NCBI GenBank assembly: GCA_032158295.1
Contig: CM063251.1
Span: 12,315,016 to 12,379,015, forward strand
Direction: 5' to 3'
Length of the DNA: 64,000 bases
DNA from: Pycnopodia helianthoides
Taxonomy: Eukaryota; Echinodermata; Asteroidea; Forcipulatida; Asteriidae
Part shown: positions 16,460 to 27,400 of the stretch, one piece after another
Layout: each line of letters begins with the position of its first letter
How positions within the stretch are numbered: the stretch's first letter is position 1
Notes under the pieces: generated by a model
The model's database searches: none
Seen by the model: the letters and a program-made list of their open reading frames with translations, nothing else
Told to the model about the DNA's origin: nothing
Program-made: the position numbers and the translations under genes

Positions 16460-19400
16460 TCACTTGAAGGATGGCAAGTTTGGCAAGTTGATGTTCGGCG
16501 TTGGAATGGTTGGAAGATTCATGTTCTTGACAGCTGCTGCTGCTCTGGCAGGTGCTGCTGATAATCCCGCCTGCAAAAAAAATACATATATCAAATTAAA
16601 AAAAAATCAATTTTATTTATTCATTAATTTGGGATAAATGCATTCAACATTGTTGACAGTTTGACAAAGTGATACTAATACAGCAAGTGTACAATGTTGA
16701 AAAATAAATCAGTCAAAATATAAACTACGCCATCCGGATTAATGTGCCAGCTAGCGCTCTACCAACTGAGCTATCTAGCTCTAATGTTGGCGGTCTTCCT
16801 ATTTTGTCCACATCTTTGTTCAGGGGTGCCAGTCGGAAGCCATTCAACCTGAAACTGCCGTGTAACAAGGGATCACACCCAAACTTACAATACAACCCAG
16901 GAAGTGGATGTACTGCCACTTCCAAGGTTGTATTGTAAATTTGAGAGGTCACAAGTTCAAATCTCGCTACAGTAAGTTGTTCTTTGTTCAACCCAAAAAC
17001 TGAATTAAAAGCTACCCAGTCAGTTTCCCTCATGATTTATAACTTTATATTTAAAACAAAAAGACGGATCCCCTAAAAGGTGATTCCTGTCCTTCCGCTT
17101 CCCAGGTTGAATCATAAACTTAGACACAAGGTGTATGGCGAAAAAATGAAATGCACACTTCATGTACATATTTGAGAAACAATGAGAAAATCACCGTATT
17201 TGGGTATACCACCACATCACACGACATCAACAAGCCAACCAGCAAGCTTACCTCTTGTTTCTCTAGCTTATTCTGTTCTTCTATCCTCGTCATGATCTCG
17301 GTCATATTTGTCTCTAGAACCATGCCGCCCATTACAAGCTCAGACAGGATGTTGTGTACCTTCAAAGGAAAAGAAAGAGAATGTCCTTAAGACGATGGCC
17401 TAGAGCGCACTAGCCGAAGCATCGACTATGAAACCAAACAGTGTCACCGTGGTCCAGTGGTTAGACTGCAGGACTTGCAATCACAAGGTTGTGTGGATTC
17501 TAAATCCTACTATGCTAACCGCTGATTTCACAATGACTAGAATAAGTATTGTCATTTGTCATCTCATTAACTTAATCACAATTGATTGATTTGTGCAATT
17601 CATAATCATAGACGTTAAACCAATGTTTGTATGAGAGAGATTGGCTGTTGCCAGCTTGGTGTTTATATCCCCTTGTGGGAGCTTTGCTGAGTTCCCTTGA
17701 TGGGAAGATCATCTAAACAAATAAACAAACAAACAAACAAACAAACAGGCTCTTTCCAGATCCACGACTTCCTCCAATAAGGATACAGAACATGGTGTTC
17801 CTATAATAATTTATTAACCCTCCAGCTCACTGTAAAAAAACTTTCATGAACTGACCAACCATTTGAAACCATTCAACTGCAACAGTTGTGTCTGGTAAGA
17901 TCTTTCAGATACATTTCTGTGTCCTGTCTGTAATTTCACCAAAGGATCATATCGCAGCCTGGCAAAAGTGTGCACCATCTATCATAAAACCATGTGGATG
18001 ATATGGACGGATCGAACAGTAGGAGGGTTAAACTATTTAAGCAAAATTCTTTAAAAATAACTGAGACATGGGTAAGTTTAACATTATTTTCAAAAAATGA
18101 GTTATACTGTTACCTTGTCCACATGGAATATCAGATCCAGCTCACAGACATTCTCAAAGCACTTGTCCAATGTTTCAACGAAAACCTAAAAATGTTGACA
18201 CAAATGATAGAAATTCAGTTGATCAGTTGTCATCAGTACAACTTAAATACAATGTGCAAGAGTGCATTTGGTCAGATTAATTTTGTATGTATCAATATAT
18301 CTGTATCTGTAAAGGAAAAAACTAAATATTTGCAACAGAAAAATCCTGTGAAAGGATAAGTTAAATTAATTTCATGCAAGTTGGTTTTTAAAGCAAGTTA
18401 TAATGTACTCGCCACAGAGTCTCTAAGCGCTCAGAAGAACAAAAAATAAAAATAAAAACTACATATGCGAAGACTTGAGCAGAAATGATTTGAGAAGAGT
18501 GTGACGGTGGTAGCTTCTTTGATGTGAAGAGGGAGAACAGTACATAAATGAGTTCCAGCAAACTGAAAACTACTTTCACCATAGGCTTCTTGGTGGCAAC
18601 AGTTGGAGTAACAAGGATGTCTTTGTTTGCAGGTTGGATTGGTTTGGGTGTTTGATTCACAGCTCCTTCTGAAAAATGATTTGTCTTTCCGTAACTTTTG
18701 CTCTGACGTCAAACTTATCAGAATAAAAACAGAAATAAAAAAACAATGAGTTGTCCGCGCTGTTGCACGAACACCTCACTAAATTCCATGCCTACCGACC
18801 CTATTTTGAAATGGCATGTAATCGAAAACAGACATTTTGGGGTGAGAAATAATCATTTTAATTATTATTATGGAAGCGCAAATTTTCAGGGAAAATTATC
18901 TCATCCCTAAAAAAAGAAAGAAAAAAAAAGACCCCACGAAAACACTACCACAACCATGACTCACCTGTATTAAGTCTAGGATGCCAAGTTCACTCTCGGA
19001 GGAATCCACACAGAAGACAAAGTACAGAGTGGCGTAATGTCTGTAGACCAGCTTGTAATCGGATCCACCTATTAACCTGTAGTTGGGGAATAAAAACAAC
19101 TTGTTTTTTTCTTATGCTGCGGTTTGGGGTTTTCTTTGACCCTAATATGAAGATCTATAATGGGGGTCTTCTGAGCACAAAGTTTCAAGCACTTGGTAAT
19201 CCCGCACAGGAAAGTGCATGGATCTGGTATGCAGACAGTTAGCTACATACTGGGCTTGATTTGAGATAATCACCTACCCAAGTTTCTATTTTCGTTGTGA
19301 ATAAGACAACTAAAATCTGCTTTTCTTTTTAATTAACAGACGGTGAACAATTGCATTTTTGAATAGTACACTCATTATCACAGTACATTCTCCTACAATA

Positions 19401-20791
19401 TAATGTAAAAAATAGTTAGAGGCCTGATGTTTCGACCCTAGCAGAGTCTTTCTTGAAGGCTGAAAAATGTTTCTTTTTTATTTTGAGCCTCCGAGAAACA
19501 CTCTGCTAGTGTCGAAACGTCAGGCCACTAACTATTTGTTTGCATTTACACACAGTCTTTTGGTTGGTAAGCATTTGCAACAGCTAATTCATTTTCTCAC
19601 AATATAATGTAAACAAATAAAATAATAATAACCTTAGTCAACGAAGAAGTGACTAAATAAAACTCTTCAAAACAAATCATTCCGTTCTTAAAAAAAAAAA
19701 ATGATGTTGTACAGTATAGGGCAAGGCATTTAAACTTACGTTCCGCCTTCTAAAAAATTGCACACATTATCGTCCCTCTTGGAAACCAGATGGAATGTTT
19801 CTCGGATAATCTGCTGCTCCATATCTTCATTCTGAAAAGAACATTTTTTGTGATTAATTGAAACTTTACATGATGAAGACACATTCAAGTGAGATTTGCG
19901 GAGACACCATGTAAACAAATCTCTTCTAAGAAGAACCTGTGGTTTAACAACTCAATCAGTGTGCTCTGATCATTTTCAGGAGAATGCTGGACTCTGTTGC
20001 TGTATGCTGCTTCAATACTGCTGAAGAGGTTTAGCTTGTAGGTAGGCTTAGGCTCAATGGTGCGCGAAGGCAGAACTGGAACAGGTTAGGCTCAGGGGCT
20101 TAGCAGGGTGATGAGTGCTGGAACTGGAACTGGATCCCACTGGGAGTGGGTGGGGTGTGTATGCTCACTGAACTGTGTCAGTTGGTAACAAGCAGATGGA
20201 AGGGAACCTACAAAAGGGGGACAAGTCTAAGGACTAGTGGATGTGACCATTGATATTATAGGAGATCCATTGGTTGGGAAGAGTGGCAGCCAGATGTCAG
20301 TGATGTGAAGCCAATGTCTTAATTAAGGAACGGTGTTGTGCTTGTTAATCTCGATGGCCTCTCGAGTCTGATCATGGAGGTAGGAAAGAAACCCACCTCC
20401 ATGGTCTGATCTACCAATTCTTCTGTCTGTCTCAAGCAAGTCTCAACAGACTCTCGATCATTCTCATTCTCATCTCAATCTCATCTCAGCATGCTCAGTT
20501 TCAACTTCTCAAGTCGAGTCGAGTCGAAAAGGAATATAAAAATAAAAAATAGAGGAAATACATGTCAAGTCCAACATCCATTAAAAAAAATCTCTTAGAA
20601 AGTGGCAGTCGGATATGGAAATTTTCCCCAAAGGATTATGGGCGAGTCAGCATACAAAACATAAAGGTCGAGATGACCAACAGAGGCAAGTTTACATTCA
20701 TTTTTGTTAATAAGGCACTTACATAATGGGTGAAGAACTTTGACAGCCTTGGTTTCCCATGGTTGTTGAAGACTAAAATTGCTTTAATCAT
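16460..20791 (-). CDS. AP3S1: AP-3 adaptor complex sigma subunit (6 coding exons)
   Basis: Small (sigma) subunit of the AP-3 complex that sorts cargo from endosomes to lysosome-related organelles. Coding exons in transcript order, minus strand: 20791-20723, 19831-19740, 19076-18965, 18185-18114, 17359-17252, 16570-16460. All borders are GT-AG; phases agree and give 187 codons (human AP3S1 about 193). The N terminus MIKAILVFNNHGKPRLSKF, the central SKRDDNVCNFLEGG and YRHYATLYFVFCVDSSESE segments and the end NLPSFK are diagnostic; the last favours AP3S1 over AP3S2. No frame break was seen. Introns contain SINEs and two MITEs. The start codon lies 609 bp from the divergent MOCOS start. Confidence 0.95.
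16722..17045. repeat. SINE-A composite
   Basis: The left side (16729-16800) is a minus-strand tRNA-like head (CTACCAACTGAGCTATCTAGC), then the body block GGGGTGCCAGTCGGAAGCC shared with 35.76 kb. The right side has a plus-strand B box GTTCAAATCTCG and the family tail ACCCAGTCAGTTTCCCT. Opposite orientation of the two parts suggests nested or head-to-head insertion. It lies in AP3S1's last intron. Confidence 0.65.
17443..17752 (+). repeat. SINE with (AAAC)n tail, copy 1
   Basis: A tRNA-like head (GTGGTCCAGTGGTTAGACTG) runs into a body containing AATAAGTATTGTCATTTGTC and ATATCCCCTTGTGGGAGC, then an (AAAC)n tail at about 17715-17747. The body is nearly identical at 39250-39497, which has the same tail. 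It lies in AP3S1 intron 4. Confidence 0.75.
17814..18031. mobile_element. MITE family 7, diverged copy
   Basis: Begins TTAACCCTCC and ends GGAGGGTTAA. Internal TGACCAACCATTTGAAACC is shared with the two closely related copies at 22446-22665 and 43197-43425. It lies in AP3S1 intron 4. Confidence 0.7.
19407..19537. mobile_element. Short foldback element
   Basis: The left arm ATAGTTAGAGGCCTGATG... and right arm ...GTCAGGCCACTAACTAT are inverted complements of about 35-40 bp, including TCGACCCTAGCAGAGT opposite CTCTGCTAGTGTCGA. The loop is only about 50 bp. It lies in AP3S1 intron 2. Confidence 0.75.
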
Positions 20792-21400
20792 TTCGACTCA
20801 AATACAGAATGGCAAATATGTTCCCGTGAAAATAATTTACTATTAGTATTATGTAAGAATAGATGCAATATCAGCGAAAAAGGTGCTCAGTATCCACGGT
20901 CTTGCGGCTGACGATCGGTATTTTGAGAAATGATTATCCGTGTCATCCTTGTGGCAAAGGTGAACAGCGCCCTCATTTGACACTGGGGATGTCACGAACC
21001 CTCGACCCACCCCCCAAACAGCTGTGTTTTGTTTTGTACATACACTTGTTGTGCAACAGAACTTCTGAAGGGGTGGTTGCTGCCAAGGTTTCTCGTCCTG
21101 CTCGCCTGGCCACTGTTCTAAATAAACCATGATTTAATACTAACATGTATAACAAGAGGTCATAGGTTCACACTAAATTGAAAAAGAGGTAAATGTGTAC
21201 TGTTTATAATGAGCAGTGTGTGGGGGAAACTTTAGCATGATAAAATATTTTTTGGAGTAAGATAAGACTAAGATAAGAGTAGTCTAGCTCTAGTCAGGCC
21301 TACCAAGCTTACCTGTAAGTGTAAGTTGTAACTCAGGCATTGCTGCATTTGAACGAGCCATTTACTACTTTGTATTTTGATCTTTCTTTGAAGCAAAACA
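20792..21400. promoter_or_regulatory. Divergent promoter region AP3S1 / MOCOS
   Basis: 609 bp separate the two start codons, which face away from each other. The interval must hold both 5' UTRs and promoters unless non-coding first exons lie elsewhere. No TATA box is placed convincingly for either gene. The assignment is inferred from gene geometry. Confidence 0.45.
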
Positions 21401-24400
21401 ATGGAGGGCTACAACAAAAGCATTGAAAGTATCAAGAAGAAAGAGTTCTCCAGATTAAAGGGTAAGTAAGGAATATATTTTTTCTTGTGATGAAAATGCT
21501 TCAAGCCTACCTAAATTTAACCAAAGTTGTATAGAAATGTTTAGTTGAATTCTTTACCTAATGCATTCAACAGATGTCACATACTTGGACCATGCTGGAG
21601 CAACCGTCTATGCAAGAAGTCAACTTGAAGCATTCCAACAGGATCTGTTGGGAAATGTCTACGGCAATCCACACAGTCCATGCGCCAGCAGTAGACTCAG
21701 TACGGACACTATTGAGCAGGTGCGCTACAGGTGAGTACCGGAGACCATTCTATAGTCCATGCGCTAGCAGTAGACTCAGTACGGACACTATTGAGCAGGT
21801 GCGCTACAGGTGAGTACCGGAGACCATTCTATAGTCCATGCGCCAGCAGTAGACTCAGTACGGACACTATTGAGCAGGTGCGCTACAGGTGAGTACCGGA
21901 GACCATTCTATAGTCCATGCGCCAGCAGTAGACTCAGTACGGACACTATTGAGCAGGTGCGCTACAGGTGAGTACCGGAGACCATTCTATAGTCCTGCGC
22001 TAGCAGTAGACTCAGTACGGACACTATTGAGCAGGTGCGCTACAGGTGAGTACTTCAGAGGGACTACTCCATAGTCCATGTGTATGGGTTCTGCCCACAG
22101 TGGTTGGTGCCAGAAAACCCGCCCTGCACTCAGGATTTCCCAACCACCACTGGCAGAATTTTCTCCGTTTCCGACCACCACACATTAAAATATTTTTTAA
22201 ATGAAATTTTGCAATTTCCTTTCAAAGGTTGTCAACCAAATGTAAAACTGGGTATTTACAAGTAAAATTTTGAGTTCTTCTTTGGTTTGAGTCTATTTAT
22301 ATGATCTACCGTGTAACCGATCCACCTCACAATGGTTTCCAGGGAATCCTTTTTCTGCCACTAAGGAAATCCTGGGTAGAACCCTGATGTGTTAGCTTAG
22401 CAGTAGACTCGGTAGGCATACAGGCACTGTTGAGCAGGTGCGCTATTAACCCTCCTACTGTCAGTGACTCTTGGCAACATTTTCCAGTGAGTTGACCAAC
22501 CATTTGAAACCATTCGACTGCCAAGGTTGTGTACGGTGCCACAACTGTGCACAGAACTAACTGTGTACTGTGTACTCATGGTATCATATTGCAGGCTGGC
22601 ATAGTTTATCTATCATTCAAAACCACAGTGAATGGTATTGAATGGTCAGACAGCAAGAGGGTTAAAGGTGAGTACTGGGGCTATAACGGGGTAATACTTT
22701 ACTTGGTCTATAGGATAGGTTAGCAGTAGATCTCTCACCAGTGAGCGGTGTACAATAGGTGAGTACTGTGGACCACTCCGTAGTCAATAATGTGTTGGCT
22801 GGGCTAGAATTAGACGAAACCATTGAGCATGGCATTCTACATGCAGGTGAGTACTGGGGCTATAACAGGGTAATACTTTACTTGGTCTATAGGATAGGTT
22901 AGCAGTAGATCTCTCACCAGTGAGCGGTGTACAATAGGTGAGTACTGTGGACCACTCCGTAGTCAATAATGTGTTGGCTGGGCTAGAATTAGACGAAACC
23001 ATTGAGTATGTGCACTATACATGTAGGTGAGTACTGGGGACCACATATTTGACACCATTGAGTTGGTGTGCTTGACCAATCTAGTTTTCGAACCCAAGAA
23101 AAACAATGAAACTATTATCATCATCAACAATGTGCCTCACTTTTTTTATGATTTTTCTGCGTGTTGTTTTTTTTTACCCCAGAATACTGCAACACTTCAA
23201 TACTTCATCAGAGCATCACTCAGTTATCTTCACAGCTGGCTGCACCGCGGCACAGAAGCTGCTTGCAGAAAACTTCGACTGGGCTTCCAGAAATTCCCCA
23301 AAGGTGCAGAACCAAACTCGGAACACTCCAACTGAGTCTCAACATGCTGGTGCTTCACAACTTTATCCTAAAGTAGATTCTGTTCACCTTGGTGGTATAA
23401 ACACCCCCAGTGGTAGCTTACCTTCCCAAAATACAGCCTGTGGAAGACCAGGACTCTTTTGTTACTTGATGGACAACCACACATCTGTCGTCGGAATGCG
23501 GGAAATCGCCAGAATGAGAGGAGCTGATGTCCAGTGTGTCGCATATCAAGACATCCAAAATGTCTTTGAGAACAGTCCTGATCATCAGGACTCGAAGCAT
23601 CCCGAACCTTCAACAGCCAGCAACGATGCCCAGAGTTCAAGCTGCATGCGAGGAGACGAACAGAAGTCTAGAAACTGCCTGTTCGCGTATCCTGCTCAGT
23701 CAAACTTCTCCGGTGCTAAATATCACTTAGTCAATGCTAAAATCGAGAGTCTTCCGTTTAGCTCAATCGGTCTGGACCGCTGGGCCGTCCTTCTGGACGC
23801 TGCATCACTCGTTGGCACCTCGCCACTCGATTTGAGCCGGTGCACGGCAGACTTCGTTTCCATCTCCTTCTACAAGATCTTCGGCTTTCCGACTGGCATT
23901 GGCGCTTTGATCGTCAGGAACGATGCTGCGCGGCTGCTGCACAAGACCTACTTCGGTGGAGGAACTGTGCATGCTTATCTCGCCGGAAGTCAGTTTCATG
24001 CTCAAAAACCGAACATCTCGGACAGGTAAATTTACATTCAGAGATCAGGGGTTGAGTCTTCCTATCATTTGAGTCTTTCTAAATTACCAGCAGGACATAG
24101 TGGGAAATGGGAAATGGGAAATGCAATGTCTTGTTTTTATGGTTAGACAAATCTTTTCAATGTGTTTGGTGTATAAGATTTAAGACTAAGTACACATTCA
24201 AATCTCATAAGTGTATTTGTCAATAACAACGTGGTCAGTTTGACAGGTATTTTCTTAACCAGTTGTTTTATTTATTGCAGATTTGAAGATGGAACACTAC
24301 CTTTCCTTGATATAATTGCACTGAAGCACGGATTTGACTCTTTAGAAAGGCTTGCAGGTAGGGTCTATGTTTCTCACAGCCAGCCAATGCAAAGAGTTTC

Positions 24401-27400
24401 TTATATACATGTGTAGCACATAATTTTGCCAATTCCAGATAGACTTATGAGGAGAAACAGATCATCAACGATACTGGTCCCCTGTCTCGGGCACCGGTCT
24501 TACAAAAAGCAATGGTTTCATTAGAGACGGGCATTCACACACTGAGGTGCACGTGCAACACAACTATAGACCATGTGACCTGTGACATCACATGTTTACA
24601 AAAGAGCCACAGAGCCTGGACTTCCTGCAGGCACAGCTTGTACACAGCTCAATGGAAGAAAACATCTGAAATGGATATTGCACTGTCGGATTTTGATCGA
24701 CTTCTGATATGAAGAAAGAGGGCACATCTCAAAACTTGTACAGCTCTTACTTTTCTAACTCTTAAATTTATGTGGAATTAATGACACACAATGTAAAACT
24801 TTCCGTAAGATCAGTGCAGTATCTTGCCTGCCAGAAAGGCCCTGGGATGTACAAGGTCACTCTTTTTGTAAACAAAGGTTACATAGCTTATATCAGACTG
24901 AAAACTACACACACATGAGTGTGTGTACAGCACTATGGCATGAAGCTACCTGTTTCCATTGCGTCATCATCAGGGTCCGATTTCATGGCTCTCCTTACAT
25001 GGAATTTTGCACTTTACGGCCCATAGAGTTGCGTGCTTTACAGGGCGCTGTTAGCGTGGAATTCCGCGGTAAGCAGAACCATGAAATTGGACCCAGTTTA
25101 CCTCTAAGATGGCTGCAGGAAGATGTCAATGCATACAGTCTTACAAAGTTTTGTGACTGATCCTCCGTGAATTTTTGTGCTAAGTAAAATTTGGTGAACA
25201 CTTATATTCTCAGTCCATGAATCCATACTAGTTTCTTATTTGCGGTGCTTTTGTGTTCGCTTTGCAGGGAGCATGAGCGATATCTCGGATCACACGTTCT
25301 GTCTGGCCAGGTTCGTCCATCACAAGTTGGTGTCGTATCGCCACAGTAACGGCGCCGCTGTTGCCAAGCTATACTGCCGCGGTGACTTTGAGAGTAGCTA
25401 CGATCAGGGACCCATTGTCAACTTCAATCTGCTCAGGTCAACGGGAGATTATGTGGGATATTCTCAGGTACCTGTACATTGGTCTTTGAAGGGAAAGGGA
25501 AGAGGCAGAAAGTGGGGGGGGGGATTTGTTTTTAGGAATACTGTATTCAAATTTTTTTTTTCAGTGCACAAATTAGAGGAATGACAGTAGTTTCCCCTTT
25601 AGATCGAGTCTGATCAATCGATATAGACCTTATACACATGACGTCATTTGACGAGGGCGCCTTCAGTTAGAGGTCAAAAGGAGGTAGCTCATTGGCTGAT
25701 CCTAGGCACCTAGTACATAGCTGAGCGTTTTCCATTGTTTTTTTCATCATTTTACCTTTAAGATGGCAGTGTGATGACGTCACTGCATTGAAGGTCCATT
25801 GATAATAGCAAGCATGTGTAGTGATCGCAAATGACTTTTACAAACCCGATTGTGTGAGACCTAGTTACTCCTCCATCTTTACAATGTAGGATTCAATGGT
25901 TGGCTTGTGCGTACAACGTATTTCTCTCACCACTGAGGCACTGGTTTAATTCCCAGCTACAGCCATATGTGAGTAGAGTTGGGCTTTGGTTCTCTCCCTA
26001 TTCCATGAAGGTTTTTCTCTGAGCCCTGCAATTTTCTTCCGTTCGGTAAAAATGAACCACTTTCGATCCCTGTTTGTGCTTCGTGGTCATATATGGGTTG
26101 ATGTGACTGGCTGCCAAAGGCACCCTTGCATGCCTGCGGCTCGAACACGTTGTAGCCGCGTCCTTCGCAATTCAGCTTCTCATCTGGGAGTAAGGATGAT
26201 TAGCCTCCCAAATCATCATTATTATTACTTTCACAAAGATGTTTTTCACAAATAATTTCATATTTTGATTCTGTGTGTGTCTTTGTATGGGTAGGTTGAG
26301 AGGCTGGCTTCGCTGCATGGCATACATCTGCGTACAGGATGCTTTTGTAACACCGGAGCTTGTCAGCAGCACATTGGCTTGACGGATGAAGAAATCATCA
26401 TCAACTTTCAGGTAAACACCTTCCAGTGGCTGAGACATCAAAGTGTGTGTTTGAATCCTGGGCCCAATTTCCTAAAGCCTTTAAGCACAACAAATTGCTA
26501 AGCATAAAAACATTTTGCTTAGCAGAAACATGTTACCAGCCAAAACTCCACTAAGTTTACGTTGCAACTGGTGCCCCTTTCATCTTTTGCTAAACAAAGA
26601 ATTTTGCGAAGCATTTTTTGGGGGCTGAACAGCTTTACGAAATTGGACACTGGGGTGCGTTTTCACGGCTGTGACCAATAACTGTTTCGGTGGTTGGCCA
26701 GTAATTAACCAATGGCCAATTCAACAGAAACAGTTATTGGTTACGGCTGCGAAAACGCACCCCCTGGTCACTATAGATAACTATTACGCTGGGTGCCTGA
26801 CAGCAGGGTGCACTTTTGCATCTGATCACCCAAGAGTAATTTTTTAAAGGGGCACCTACAGTCCTACAGTGTAAGAGATTGTGATTGTTAGACCTGGCTG
26901 CATGTGCACCGATTTGGTTAGTGGGCCTCGATTTCACAAAGAGCTAAGATTGATCCTAGGTGTGAATCAATAAATAATTGCTAAGCAACGTGTGATGTCA
27001 CAAAACAAATCACTATGGTCATGCCTCCATACAGTCTCAGTTTTTCTCTATTTTCTCCTGACTCGCACAACGGATTTTAAAGCCCAAAATTTTCACAGTT
27101 TGTTATTTCATGTATATGGTTGATCAACAAAACATGAACACTGTCTGTGACAATTCTGTCAGCGCTACCAATCCTGTATAATACTCCTCTTTGATTGCAG
27201 GCGGGCCATGTATGCGGTGACGAAATGGACCTGATCAATGGCCGACCGACAGGCTCTGTTAGAATCTCCTTCGGCTACATGTCTACTCTTGCTGATGCCA
27301 AAACTTTTTTGAACCTTATAGAGGACTGCTTTGTTGAGAAAGCTCACCGATTGACAGAAACGAAGAACATTGTTTCTCCCTCAGAACAAAACATACCAAC

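Noticed and set aside
21675..22060. CRISPR array
   Set aside because: Adjacent repeats with no unique spacers, in a eukaryotic gene; it is an exon-derived minisatellite.
21574..22074. Alternative proteins read through the 79-bp array
   Set aside because: The frames that stay open are not the MOCOS frame; the MOCOS frame meets TGA at each donor.
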